Source of the DNA: an uncultured Spartobacteria bacterium
Lineage (GTDB): Bacteria > Verrucomicrobiota > Verrucomicrobiia > Chthoniobacterales > JAATET01
Assembly: GCA_938011325.1 (NCBI GenBank)
Contig: CALLUD010000022.1
Span: 1 to 64,000 of the forward strand
Length of the DNA stretch: 64,000 bases
Reading direction: 5' to 3'
The notes beneath the pieces are model-generated. The model did not search any database and was not told the DNA's origin. It saw nothing but the letters and a program-made list of their open reading frames with translations. Of this stretch, positions 52,578 through 61,292 are shown piece after piece. Each line of letters begins with the position of its first letter. Position 1 is the stretch's first letter. The translations under genes were made by a program, and so were the position numbers.

Positions 52578-54272
52578 CTACGGACCTTGCTGACCCGCTT
52601 TCTGCGAGCTGATCACCGCCGCGGCTCCCGCGCCCACCAGCGCGAATGCCTGGGTCATTGTGATCGGTCCGCTGCTCTCGATGAGGTAACCGTCGTCGAG
52701 CCGGCGCTGGATGGAGACGATCGGCTGCAAATGCGAACTGATGGCCTCCGTTTCGGGCAGCTTGGAAATGTCGATGAAGTCCGAGACTCCGGGCATCATT
52801 GCCGAGCTGAAGATGATGATCGGGCGCAGTTGATTGTAGACGCGCTCGAACAATCCCTTCGCATCGACGTAGCCAAACGCCTGCTGCGTTTCGTTCCACA
52901 TTGGCTTCGCCTCGGCAAAGGACTCCGAACTCTCGAGCGTCGGCGCATCCGGCTTCCGGTTCAGCGCCTGCTCGATGTCGCCGCTGGTGAGCGAGCCGAG
53001 GAAGAGGCTGTCGCTGATCGCCACACACGGATCGACGAGCTGCAAACGTGCGCCGGGAAACTCGATCACCCGCGCTCCGTTCACGTCGCTTTCCGAGGTC
53101 TGCAGACCAAATGTCTGACTCAGCGAATTCAGCGTGTTCTCCGCTTTCGCACGGTCCTTCACGGGCAGGGCGACCATCACACCGGGCACCATCGCGTCGG
53201 GCCGCCAGTTCAGGTAAAAACCGAGCTCGTTGCCGAACACCTCGGAGAGCGCGGCGAGATCGACGCCCAACTCACTCAGCCGGGCCTTCGCTTCGTCCGG
53301 GATGGACGACAGGTTGTCCTCGGAAGTGAGTTTCTTCCAATCGATGACTCCGTTGTAGAATACGGTTGTCTCGGGCGAGGTCAGCTTGATCATCGAATGA
53401 TCGAGCGAGCCGGTGTCCGGAGGATTGCTGACCAGCGCAAACGTCGTCTCGCGCTGCAAGGCGCCGTCGAGTTTCAGCGAACCACCGACCGCCTGAATCT
53501 TTCGAATCTCCTCGGCCTGATCCTCGTTCAACGCTTCGTTCGCTTCCTTGCCGATCGCGACCATCAGCTCGAAGATCGGCTGTGGTTGCACGAACCAGAA
53601 AAAGTCCGGTTCCGAAGGCAGGTGCGACGAGACCTTGCTGAACGATTCCACGCCGGCCAGTGCGGCCTCCTTGTTGCGTCCCGCCGCGCGGTCCATGGCT
53701 TCCTTCAACGTCGCATCACTCGTCGTCACGAAGCCCCACGGTGCGTGCGCCCCGGTAAAGACCGTGAATTTGTCCAATTCGAAGGCCGTGATGGTCTCGC
53801 CCTCATATTGCGAGGTGGTCAGCTTTCCGTCCGGGAAGCGCTTTTGCAGCTCGGCGTGAAAACGCGCCATCGCGCTGTCGAGATCCTTTCGTCCGCCGAA
53901 GTAGCGGAAACCCAGAATGGCGTCGATGCCCTCGGATTCACCCGTTCGCACATCGGTGACGGCGAAAAAGAACCGTCCCGGCTTGAGATTCAGCAAAATC
54001 TGCGCCGCCTCCACTCCGCCCTCGGACGAAAGAACGCGAGAGGACGGCTTTGCGAGAAATTCGCTCACCTGCGGCTCGGCGAGAATCTGCGCCAGCGCGG
54101 TGTGCGGCCAGCGGTCCGCGGTGCGCTTCAAATCGGGGAGCGTAACGTAGGCGACCGTGGATGCGGGCACCAGCTCCGCCCCGTCGTTCACTCCGGCCTT
54201 GGGCAGCAGGATCAGGCAAAGAATCGCAACCGCCACAGCGATCGCGACGAGGATGAGGATAGCCTTTTTCAT
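52578..54272 (-). CDS. Membrane-anchored periplasmic protein, DUF3352-like
   Basis: A protein of about 564 residues with an N-terminal signal anchor (MKKAILILVAIAVAVAILCLILL) and a large periplasmic part. It has the features of DUF3352-type proteins: a start of VPASTVAYVTLPDLKRTADRW, repeated paired beta-sheet units (FFFAVTDVRTG; FGYVDAKGLFERVYN) and a second hydrophobic helix near the C-terminus (FALVGAGAAAVISS). The function is unknown. It follows tRNA-Phe on the same strand in gene order but is independent of it. The acyltransferase lies 55 bases upstream on the same strand. Confidence 0.75.
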   Translation of the reverse strand: MKKAILILVAIAVAVAILCLILLPKAGVNDGAELVPASTVAYVTLPDLKRTADRWPHTALAQILAEPQVSEFLAKPSSRVLSSEGGVEAAQILLNLKPGRFFFAVTDVRTGESEGIDAILGFRYFGGRKDLDSAMARFHAELQKRFPDGKLTTSQYEGETITAFELDKFTVFTGAHAPWGFVTTSDATLKEAMDRAAGRNKEAALAGVESFSKVSSHLPSEPDFFWFVQPQPIFELMVAIGKEANEALNEDQAEEIRKIQAVGGSLKLDGALQRETTFALVSNPPDTGSLDHSMIKLTSPETTVFYNGVIDWKKLTSEDNLSSIPDEAKARLSELGVDLAALSEVFGNELGFYLNWRPDAMVPGVMVALPVKDRAKAENTLNSLSQTFGLQTSESDVNGARVIEFPGARLQLVDPCVAISDSLFLGSLTSGDIEQALNRKPDAPTLESSESFAEAKPMWNETQQAFGYVDAKGLFERVYNQLRPIIIFSSAMMPGVSDFIDISKLPETEAISSHLQPIVSIQRRLDDGYLIESSGPITMTQAFALVGAGAAAVISSQKAGQQGP

Positions 54273-54326
54273 CGCCGCGACTCTCACGCCCGCGAAAGGC
54301 TCTGTCGAGCCACAATGCGGGTCCGC

Positions 54327-55496
54327 TCAGGCGGTTGCCTGTCCGCCTTCCCGAGCGGGCGCCACCTCGCGACGCGGAGGCGCGGCGTCATATCGCCTGC
54401 GCACCCAGGTCGCCAGCGGCGCCTCGACGTAGTGATAGGAAATCGCCGCCACGCCCACGGAAATTGCGATGAGAATGAGACTGCGCGGAAATGCGTAGGC
54501 CTCCATCGTGAGGCCCATCTGGTTCAGCAGCGGCCCGACAAACACGTGCACGAGCACATGGAAGACATACAGGCCGTAGCTGACCTTGCCGATGTAAACG
54601 AGCACCGGATTCTCGAAGAAACGCCCGAGCCAGCCCTTCCAGCCGACGATCGTGCGCAGCATGAGCCAGCCGAGGAAGACGTTCTCGAAGGTGTCGATGA
54701 CGGAGAACCACGGACTGACAAACAGCGCCATGCGAAGCGTCCGAGCAACGATGTAGCAGGCACCGGCGGCAATCCCGATCCACAGCCCCGTGCGGCCCTC
54801 CGCGAGCGGGAACGGTTTGTTCGCCCGCTTCCAGCAAGCGATCAGCGCGCCAAGCGCGAAGCTGTCGATCACCGAGGGCAGCATCACCCAGCGATAGAAG
54901 ACCGAGGCCTCGATCTTCATGAACGTGAACCGGTAAACGAACGCGCCGGCCATCAGCGCAAGCAACGCCCAGGGCAGATACTTGCGCGGCACGATGAGCA
55001 GCAGAAACGGCCAGAGCAGGTAGAATTGCTCCTGCACCGAGAGCGACCACAGGTGCGACGCCGCCCCCGGCCAGTAGTCCATCTTGAGCACGTAGAAGTT
55101 GCTCAGGAACGCGGCGTGCCAGTGCAGCGCTTCGCGATACCCCTCCACGCTGAAGATCGCGGCGATGAGCAGCATGAAGTAAAGACTCGGCGTGAGCCGG
55201 ACCATGCGTCGTCGGTGAAAGGAAAAGAGCCCATACCAATACCCGCCCGGTCCCGGGTTCTCGAGTTTCCACAGCGAAAGCGTGATGAGATAGCCGCTCA
55301 GCAGGAAAAAAATCCGCACCCCGGTCGGACCCCAGTCGAGCCAGCCGGGAAGATGCACGCCGAAATGATGCAGCAGCACCGAGAGGATCGCGATGCCGCG
55401 CAGGCCGTCGAGCTGCGGCAGATACGACGAGCGTTTTCGCGCCCCGGGCTCGTGAAATGAGGAGGTGACCACAGGGGCCGTTGGCTGCGTGGACAT
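54327..55496 (-). CDS. Acyltransferase 3 family membrane protein (OafA-like)
   Basis: A 389-residue integral membrane O-acyltransferase with about ten spans. The N-terminal motif LPQLDGLRGIAILSVLLHH carries the conserved Arg and the catalytic-type His, followed by GVRIFFLLSGYLI and the WSLSVQEQFYLLWP motif. Family members acetylate or otherwise acylate O-antigen, exopolysaccharide or peptidoglycan sugars. There is no SGNH domain. The start is set at MSTQPTAPVV; the frame is open to 55550 but would overlap the divergent zinc-ribbon gene's leader. Confidence 0.9.
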   Translation of the reverse strand: MSTQPTAPVVTSSFHEPGARKRSSYLPQLDGLRGIAILSVLLHHFGVHLPGWLDWGPTGVRIFFLLSGYLITLSLWKLENPGPGGYWYGLFSFHRRRMVRLTPSLYFMLLIAAIFSVEGYREALHWHAAFLSNFYVLKMDYWPGAASHLWSLSVQEQFYLLWPFLLLIVPRKYLPWALLALMAGAFVYRFTFMKIEASVFYRWVMLPSVIDSFALGALIACWKRANKPFPLAEGRTGLWIGIAAGACYIVARTLRMALFVSPWFSVIDTFENVFLGWLMLRTIVGWKGWLGRFFENPVLVYIGKVSYGLYVFHVLVHVFVGPLLNQMGLTMEAYAFPRSLILIAISVGVAAISYHYVEAPLATWVRRRYDAAPPRREVAPAREGGQATA

Positions 55497-55613
55497 CAGA
55501 ACGAAAGACGATGTTCGGTGCGGTTTATTCAGCCCGTCCCGATTTGGCAACGTTCATTCCCTCAAAATCAGCTGGTCCCCGACGCAGGATTTCGCGACGA
55601 TGCGCGGGCCCGG

Positions 55614-56318
55614 ATGCTTCAGGAAATCGAAAAACTGCTCACCCTCCAGGATCGCGACCAGCGAATCCGCTCCCTCCAACTCGAACTCAAGGCGATTCCC
55701 GAGGAGCGCAAGCTCAAGGAAAATCAGATCGCGAGTTCCGAGCAACGGCTTGAAGCCGCGAAGAAGCGCATGCGCGAAATCGAGGTCGAGCGCCAGAAGC
55801 TCGAGGTCGAGGCGCAGGCCAAGCGCGACCTCATCGCCCGCTACAAGCAGCAGCAATTCCAGACACGAAAGAACGAGGAATTCGCCGCGCTGGGGCACGA
55901 AATCGAAAGTGCCGAGAAGGTCATCACGAGCATCGAAGACCGCGAACTCGAGCTCATGGAGGAGGCCGAGAAGCTGAAGCCCGCGGTCGCCGAGGCGGAA
56001 CGCGAACATCTCGAGGAAAGGAAAAAGCTCGAGGACCAGATCGCCGAACTCGGTCGCAAGGTCGAGAACATCGAGGCGCGCATTGCGGAGCTGCAAAGCA
56101 GTCGCGGCGCGCTCACCGAGGGAATCGACGAGGACCTGCTCGATCAATACACGCGGCTTTTCAAGAGCAAGAACGGCCATGCCGTCGTGAGCCTGGAGCA
56201 CGACACCTGCTCGGGGTGCCACATGCGCGTGACGACGCAAACGTCGCTCGCCGTAAGGGCCGGCAAATCCCTCGTGCACTGCCCGAACTGCGGGCGCATT
56301 CTCCACGAGCCGGCCTGA
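55614..56318 (+). CDS. Coiled-coil zinc-ribbon protein (DUF164/CdsZ family)
   Basis: A 234-residue protein with a long coiled-coil hairpin (EEIEKLL-like LQEIEKLLTLQDRDQRI to about 170), then a C4 zinc ribbon: CSGCHMR and CPNCGRILHEPA. This is the layout of the widespread DUF164 family, named CdsZ in Chlamydia, where it interacts with type III secretion components. The role in free-living bacteria is unclear. The start is set at MLQEIEKLL, where the coiled coil begins; the 32 upstream codons look non-coding. Confidence 0.88.
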   Translation: MLQEIEKLLTLQDRDQRIRSLQLELKAIPEERKLKENQIASSEQRLEAAKKRMREIEVERQKLEVEAQAKRDLIARYKQQQFQTRKNEEFAALGHEIESAEKVITSIEDRELELMEEAEKLKPAVAEAEREHLEERKKLEDQIAELGRKVENIEARIAELQSSRGALTEGIDEDLLDQYTRLFKSKNGHAVVSLEHDTCSGCHMRVTTQTSLAVRAGKSLVHCPNCGRILHEPA

Positions 56319-56320
56319 TC

Positions 56321-56776
56321 TCAGTCGATCACGCCCGCGACGACAAACATCGCGAACGCAATCGCGCCCAGCACCGCCGTCGCGACGTGCCAGAGCTGCC
56401 AGCGGCGTCCGATTCCGGCCCAGTCGTGGCCACCGTCGGGAAACGTCGAGAGCTGGAAATCGAGCGGACGCAGAAATCGAAAAAGAATCGCAACGTGCCC
56501 CGCGAGGCACAGCCAGCCGATCCCACCAAGCCAGAACGGCCGCTCGACCATCAAAAGACCAATCGTCGCGGCCGTCGCAGTGGCGAGACCCGCAACGGCA
56601 AGTGCCGGCTGCGCGATGCGATAGCGCCGGCAAACCGCGCGCATCGCAACGATCTGCGTTTCCTGCGGAAGACGCGCCAGTGCCGGATGCGTGCCGAGCA
56701 GCAAACCGGTTTCACCGCCCATCAAAAGCCCGAGCACGAGCAGATTCAGCAATTCGATCCAGCCAAGCGTGTCCAT
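56321..56776 (-). CDS. Uncharacterised four-span membrane protein
   Basis: A 151-residue protein starting MDTLGWIELLNLLVLGLLMGG. It has four hydrophobic segments (first 5-25, AQPALAVAGLATATAATIGLLMV, WLGGIGWLCLAGHVAILF, VATAVLGAIAFAMFVVAGV) and a soluble loop DFQLSTFPDGGHDW. It follows cimA by four bases and converges on the zinc-ribbon gene with two bases between stops. No family is assigned with confidence. Confidence 0.72.
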   Translation of the reverse strand: MDTLGWIELLNLLVLGLLMGGETGLLLGTHPALARLPQETQIVAMRAVCRRYRIAQPALAVAGLATATAATIGLLMVERPFWLGGIGWLCLAGHVAILFRFLRPLDFQLSTFPDGGHDWAGIGRRWQLWHVATAVLGAIAFAMFVVAGVID

Positions 56777-56780
56777 CCGG

Positions 56781-58346
56781 TCACGCTCCCTTCGCGACCT
56801 GCTGGCCGTAGAACTCGAAACTGTCAACCAGAGCGCGCCAGCTCGCTTCGATGATGTTGTCCGACACGCCCACGGTGCCCCATTGACGGCGGCCATCCGT
56901 CGACTCGATCAACACGCGTGTGCGTGCCGCCGTGCCCGCCCGGCCATCGACGATACGGACCTTGTAGTCAGTGAGCGAAAGCTGCTCGATCCACGGATAG
57001 AACGGCTTCAGCGCCTTTCGCAACGCGGCGTCGAGCGCGTTCACCGGGCCGTCACCCTCGGCGACCGTGTATTCCGGCGTGCCGTTCACGCTCAACTTCA
57101 CCGTCGCCTCGCAGGTCTCCACGGTGTCCGAGTGGCGATAGGTGCAATGGTATTCCTTGAGTTCGAAAAGCGGTTTCCAGACGCCGAGCGTTTTGCGCAC
57201 GAGGAGATCGAACGACGCATCCGCCGCCTCGAATTCCCATCCCTCGTTCTCGAGCCGTTTCACCTCGGCCAGCGTCCTGGCCGCCTCGGGAGCGCCCTTG
57301 TCGAGCTCGAAGCCAAGCTCCTTCGCCTTCGCGAGCACGTTGCTCTGCCCCGACAAATCGGAGACGACGATCGTCTGCCGGTTTCCCACAAGCGACGGGT
57401 CGATGTGCTCGTAGCTGCGCGCGAGTTTTTGCACGGCGTGCACGTGCTGTCCGCCCTTGTGCGTAAACGCGGCGGAACCGACATACGGCGCGCGAATGTT
57501 GTGCGGCACGTTCGCCAGCTCGTCGACAAAGAGGGACAGCTCCCGCAGTCGGGCGAGGTCCGGCACCACCGGCGTGTCCATTTTCAACTGGAGGTTCGCC
57601 GCGACCGTCACGAGATCGCAGTTTCCCACGCGCTCGCCATAGCCGTTGATCGTGCCCTGCACCTGCGTCGCCCCCTCGCCCACGGCGGCCAGTGCGTTCG
57701 CGACGCCGAGGCCGCAGTCGTTGTGCGTGTGAATGCCGACCGATGCGGCGAGCGCGTCCATCGCCGCCCGCGCGGCGGCTCGCACGAAATCCGGCATCGA
57801 GCCGCCATTTGTGTCGCACAGCACAACGAGGTTGGCACCGTGCTCGTGCGCGGCCTTCAGCGTCTTGAGCGAATATTCGGGATCATCCCGATAGCTGTCG
57901 AAGAAATGCTCCGCGTCGTAGAAGACCTCGCGGCCGTGCTTCTTCAAATACGCGACCGTCTCCGCGATCATCGCGAGATTCTCGTCGAGCGTCACGCCGA
58001 GCACCTCGGTCACCTGGATCGGCCACGTCTTTCCGACAATCGTCACCACCGGCGTCTCGGCTTCGAGCAGCAGCTTCACCTGCGGGTCGTCCTCGACCTT
58101 CACGCGGCCGCGCCGGGTCGCCCCAAACGCCGCCACCTTCGCGTGCCCCCAGTTGCGTCGCCGCGCCTCCTTGAAAAATTCCGCGTCCTTCGGATTCGAG
58201 CCGGGAAAGCCCCCCTCGATGTAATCGATCCCGAAGGCGTCCAGTTTCTCCGCGACACGAATCTTGTCCTGCACCGAAAAAGAGATGCCGGTGCCCTGCG
58301 TGCCATCGCGCAGCGTCGTGTCGTAGAGTTGAACGGTCTTTTGCAT
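56781..58346 (-). CDS. cimA: (R)-citramalate synthase
   Basis: Condenses pyruvate with acetyl-CoA, starting the threonine-independent route to isoleucine. The 521-residue protein begins VQLYDTTLRDGTQGTGISF, with the HMGL-like barrel (YIEGGFPGSNPKDAEFF, LCDTNGG, GIHTHNDCGLGVANALAAV), and ends with a LeuA-type allosteric dimer domain (WIEQLSLTDYKVRIVDG, then WGTVGVSDNIIEASWRAL). GTGISFS instead of the IPA synthase pattern and the HKGGQHVHAV motif fit the long CimA/2-isopropylmalate synthase-like group. The start is set at MQKTVQLYD. It is probably inhibited by isoleucine. Confidence 0.92.
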   Translation of the reverse strand: MQKTVQLYDTTLRDGTQGTGISFSVQDKIRVAEKLDAFGIDYIEGGFPGSNPKDAEFFKEARRRNWGHAKVAAFGATRRGRVKVEDDPQVKLLLEAETPVVTIVGKTWPIQVTEVLGVTLDENLAMIAETVAYLKKHGREVFYDAEHFFDSYRDDPEYSLKTLKAAHEHGANLVVLCDTNGGSMPDFVRAAARAAMDALAASVGIHTHNDCGLGVANALAAVGEGATQVQGTINGYGERVGNCDLVTVAANLQLKMDTPVVPDLARLRELSLFVDELANVPHNIRAPYVGSAAFTHKGGQHVHAVQKLARSYEHIDPSLVGNRQTIVVSDLSGQSNVLAKAKELGFELDKGAPEAARTLAEVKRLENEGWEFEAADASFDLLVRKTLGVWKPLFELKEYHCTYRHSDTVETCEATVKLSVNGTPEYTVAEGDGPVNALDAALRKALKPFYPWIEQLSLTDYKVRIVDGRAGTAARTRVLIESTDGRRQWGTVGVSDNIIEASWRALVDSFEFYGQQVAKGA

Positions 58347-58444
58347 TTGAGGAACGGGCAATCTAGGGGAACGCGGCAGCGCGCGCAAGCCGGCGGCGGT
58401 TCCGGTTGCCCTGCGTCTCGGCGACGGTTTAAGCTGCGTCCGCC

Positions 58445-58804
58445 GTGTTTCAGGTCATCTTCAACAAAATCAGCGCCCACGAAATGGCCCAGCTCCCGAA
58501 GGAACTCCAGCTCGAGCTGCTCTCGGAATTTCACTTCCTGCCCGAGGATCTCGAGAATCTCGACAAGGAGCGCTTCGGCCGGGTGCAGCGCGACGGCAAG
58601 CTGCTCTACCGCTATCGCGCCACCGATTATCGCATCTATTTCAGTCCTCACGAAAAAGGGATCGAGGTCCATCGCGTGCTGCACAAAAACACGATTCGCG
58701 ACTTCCTGTTCCGTTCGAACCTGCCGATGACCGAGGAGGACGAGGCACTCGGCGAGTCGCACGGGTTCTGGGACCTCATTCGCGAGGCCGATACTCAAAA
58801 ATGA
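58445..58804 (+). CDS. RelE/ParE-like fold protein
   Basis: A 119-residue protein with GTG start. The middle (GKLLYRYRATDYRIYFSPHEKG) and IEVHRVLHKNTIRDFL follow the strand order and Arg/Tyr pattern of RelE/ParE-type toxins and their relatives. It is preceded by a helical part (LPKELQLELLSEFHFLPEDL) and followed by an acidic tail ending ESHGFWDLIREAD. No antitoxin gene lies beside it. Its stop overlaps the aminotransferase start (ATGA), so it is likely a housekeeping relative rather than a toxin, but the function is unknown. Confidence 0.7.
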   Translation: MFQVIFNKISAHEMAQLPKELQLELLSEFHFLPEDLENLDKERFGRVQRDGKLLYRYRATDYRIYFSPHEKGIEVHRVLHKNTIRDFLFRSNLPMTEEDEALGESHGFWDLIREADTQK

Positions 58805-59955
58805 TTCCGTTCCAATCCGAAGCCGAGCGGCTGGAGCAATTTCCCGTCGCCAAATCCCAGATCTTCACCGGCCACGCGGGCGTCACCGCCCTGCCCCGTT
58901 GCGTCGCCGACGCCATGCGCGACTACATCACGCGCAGCTGCGAGCAGCATCAGGAGTTCGGTGCGGTGATCAAGGACATGGCGCGCGCGCGGAAGCGCTC
59001 GGCGGAGCTGATCGGAGCAAACGCCGATGAAATCGCCCTCCTCGGCCCGACGTCGCTTGGCCTGAGCCTGTTCGCCAACGGACTCGATTGGAAACCGGGC
59101 GACGAGCTGATCTGCTATCAGGACGACTATCCCGCAAACGTCTACCCGTGGACGAATCTCCGCCGGCTGGGCGTGGAGGTAAAATTCCTCAAGCCCGAAA
59201 CTCCGGGCAAAATTACACCGGAGCTCGTCGAGGCCGCGCTGACTCCGCGCACGAAGATGGTCGCGCTCGCCTCCTGCCATTTCCTCACCGGCTGGCGCAT
59301 TGACGTCGATGCCATCGGCCGCCTCCTTCACGAGCGCGGCGTGCTGTTTTCCCTCGATGCGATCCAGACGCTGGGCGCGTTTTCCACGAGGGTGGAGCAT
59401 GTCGATTTTCTGAGCGCCGATGCCCACAAATGGCTCCTCGGGCCACTCGCGATCGGGATCGTTTACGTGGCCCGCCGAAACTTCGAACGCTGCCACCCGA
59501 CCCTGATCGGCGCCTGGAATGTCCACTCGCCGAATTTCATCACGCAGGATGACATCGCGTTCACCGGGACGGCACAGCGCTACGAGCCCGGCGTGCTGAA
59601 CACCACCGGCATGTATGGCATGCTCGCCGCGATCGATCTCCTGCTCGAATGCGGGCTCGACGCCGTCTCGGCGCGCATCCTCGACGTGCGCGACTACCTG
59701 CACCGCGCGCTGGAGGAACTCGGCTTCGAATCCCTCTCCCCGTCACCCGACGAACCGCTTCGGTCGGGCATCCTCACGGTTCGCCATCCCGCCCACGGCT
59801 CCGCGCAATTGTTCGCGGCATTCGAACGCGCGAAGATCACCGCCTCGCTGCGCAACACCCGTTCCGGCGACGCGTGGCTGCGGTTCAGCCCGCACTTCTA
59901 CAACACCCGCGAGGAAATGGACCGAATCGTGGCGACGCTGAAGTCCGCAATGTAA
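58801..59955 (+). CDS. Class V PLP-dependent aminotransferase
   Basis: A 384-residue fold type I enzyme of the NifS/CsdA/kynureninase-like class V group. The PLP lysine is Lys210 in SADAHKWLLGPLAIG, and the cofactor aspartate lies in FSLDAIQTLGAF. The N-terminal LPRCVADAMRDYI and GPTSLGLSL stretches fit isopenicillin-N-epimerase-like members more than cysteine desulfurases, and no desulfurase loop cysteine is evident. The substrate is unknown. It begins inside the stop of the RelE-like gene and is followed by crcB after four bases. Confidence 0.87.
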   Translation: MIPFQSEAERLEQFPVAKSQIFTGHAGVTALPRCVADAMRDYITRSCEQHQEFGAVIKDMARARKRSAELIGANADEIALLGPTSLGLSLFANGLDWKPGDELICYQDDYPANVYPWTNLRRLGVEVKFLKPETPGKITPELVEAALTPRTKMVALASCHFLTGWRIDVDAIGRLLHERGVLFSLDAIQTLGAFSTRVEHVDFLSADAHKWLLGPLAIGIVYVARRNFERCHPTLIGAWNVHSPNFITQDDIAFTGTAQRYEPGVLNTTGMYGMLAAIDLLLECGLDAVSARILDVRDYLHRALEELGFESLSPSPDEPLRSGILTVRHPAHGSAQLFAAFERAKITASLRNTRSGDAWLRFSPHFYNTREEMDRIVATLKSAM

Positions 59956-59959
59956 CCCG

Positions 59960-60349
59960 ATGCTGCAGACCTATCTGGCGGTGGTGATCGGCGGCGCGAT
60001 CGGCAGCGGGTTGCGCATGGCGGCTTCGCAGTGGCTCGCCGCCGCAGCCGGCGAGACGTTTCCGCTCGGCACGCTTTTCGTGAACGTCACCGGCAGCTTC
60101 GTCATCGGACTCTTCGGCGGCCTCACGGAGCCCGACGGTCCGTGGCTCGTCTCTCCGCTGGTCCGGCAGGGCGTCATGGTCGGCATCTGCGGCGGCTACA
60201 CCACCTTTTCCTCGTTCAGTCTGCAAACGCTCATGCTCGCGCGCGACGGCGAGTGGCTTTATGCCGGCTTGAACATCGTCCTATCCACCGTGCTGTGCCT
60301 AGTCGCCGTCTGGCTCGGCATCGTTTCCGCCAGGCTTCTGGCCCGCTAG
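59960..60349 (+). CDS. crcB: Fluoride channel CrcB/Fluc
   Basis: A 129-residue, four-span protein that lets fluoride leave the cell as a dual-topology dimer. Seen: GGAIGSGLRMAAS, the pore motif GTLFVNVTGSFVIGL, and GICGGYTTFSSFSLQ with the sodium-site and Phe-box residues. It is followed after three bases by a DUF190 gene, the usual partner. No crcB-type riboswitch can precede it here, because only four bases separate it from the upstream stop. Confidence 0.95.
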   Translation: MLQTYLAVVIGGAIGSGLRMAASQWLAAAAGETFPLGTLFVNVTGSFVIGLFGGLTEPDGPWLVSPLVRQGVMVGICGGYTTFSSFSLQTLMLARDGEWLYAGLNIVLSTVLCLVAVWLGIVSARLLAR

Positions 60350-60352
60350 ATC

Positions 60353-60706
60353 ATGATCCCCGCCCCCTCCGACGCCACCCTGCTCCGCATCTACCTCGGC
60401 GAGTCCGACCACATTGATCATCGTCCGGTCTACGAGGCGATCGTCCTCAAGGCTCGGGAAATGAAAATGGCGGGCGCCACCGTGCTGCGAGGTCCGCTCG
60501 GCTTCGGGGCGAGCGCCCATCTCCACAGCGCGAAGATTCTCCAGCTCTCCGCCGACCTGCCGATCGTTGTCGAGATTGTCGACGAAGCATCGCGGATCGA
60601 GGAGTTCTGGAAGGTCGTGCAGCCAATGCTCGATGGCGGACTCGCCACCACCGAGCCGGTGCGTGTGCTTGCCTACGGCCCGAAGGGCTCGTCGAGGAAC
60701 GACTAA
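60353..60706 (+). CDS. DUF190 protein
   Basis: A 117-residue protein: RIYLGESDHIDHRPVYEAIV, MAGATVLRGPLGFGASAHLHSA, LSADLPIVVEIVDEASRIEEF. These motifs define DUF190, a ferredoxin-like fold related to PII proteins and commonly encoded beside crcB. A regulatory or auxiliary role in fluoride export is inferred from that linkage. Its TAA shares bases with the stop of the convergent cyclophilin gene. Confidence 0.93.
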   Translation: MIPAPSDATLLRIYLGESDHIDHRPVYEAIVLKAREMKMAGATVLRGPLGFGASAHLHSAKILQLSADLPIVVEIVDEASRIEEFWKVVQPMLDGGLATTEPVRVLAYGPKGSSRND

Positions 60707-61197
60707 AGCTTCCGGTTCCAGGCCGCGATGCGGTCGGCCTGCGCGGCAAACAGCTCGTCCGTCGAATCGAGAATATCGATCGACTGGATCGTGTCGCCCT
60801 GCTGGATCGCGTTCACCACATCCTGGCCCTGCGTGACTTCGCCAAAGACCGTGTGCTTGCGATCGAGCCAGGGTGTCGGCACGTGCGTGATGAAAAACTG
60901 GCTGCCGTTCGTGCGGGGCCCGCGATTCGCCATCGAGAGAATGCCTGGCTTGTCGTGCTTGAGTGTCGGATCGAACTCGTCCTCGAACGTGTATCCCGGA
61001 CCGCCCGCGCCCGTTCCCGTCGGGTCGCCGCCCTGGATCATGAAGTCGGCAATGACGCGGTGAAACTTGACCCCGTCATAATAGCCGCGCGACGCGAGAT
61101 TCAGGAAGTTGGCAACCGTGACCGGCGTCTTGTCGGCAAAAAGAGTCAGGGCGATCTCGCCTTTGGAGGTCTTGAGAAGAATTCGAATGTCACTCAT
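60703..61197 (-). CDS. Cyclophilin-type peptidyl-prolyl isomerase, cytoplasmic
   Basis: A 164-residue PPIase starting MSDIRILLKTSKGEI, without a signal peptide. Catalytic region FHRVIADFMIQGGDPTGTG, then NGSQFFITHVPTPWLDRKHTVFG. The open frame upstream of this Met lies in the divergent region and is unlikely to be translated. A C-terminal addition (SIDILDSTDELFAAQADRI) is slightly longer than in small cyclophilins. Its start faces the start of the exported cyclophilin, 95 bases away. Confidence 0.93.
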   Translation of the reverse strand: MSDIRILLKTSKGEIALTLFADKTPVTVANFLNLASRGYYDGVKFHRVIADFMIQGGDPTGTGAGGPGYTFEDEFDPTLKHDKPGILSMANRGPRTNGSQFFITHVPTPWLDRKHTVFGEVTQGQDVVNAIQQGDTIQSIDILDSTDELFAAQADRIAAWNRKL

Positions 61198-61292
61198 GGA
61201 GCGGCAGCATCCGGGCGCGGCACCGGATTGTAAAGCCCGCTGCGAATCACACGTGACAGCACGCCGACTTCGGCGAGAATACACGACCAGCC

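Noticed and set aside
52566..55460. A 964-codon open frame on the plus strand
   Set aside because: It runs antisense through both the DUF3352-like protein and the acyltransferase, two independent real genes.
58445..58804. Type II toxin-antitoxin module
   Set aside because: No antitoxin-like gene flanks the RelE/ParE-like protein; the neighbour is a full-length aminotransferase.
59940..59960. Fluoride riboswitch before crcB
   Set aside because: Only four bases separate the aminotransferase stop and the crcB start, and no pseudoknot-like motif was seen in the upstream coding sequence.
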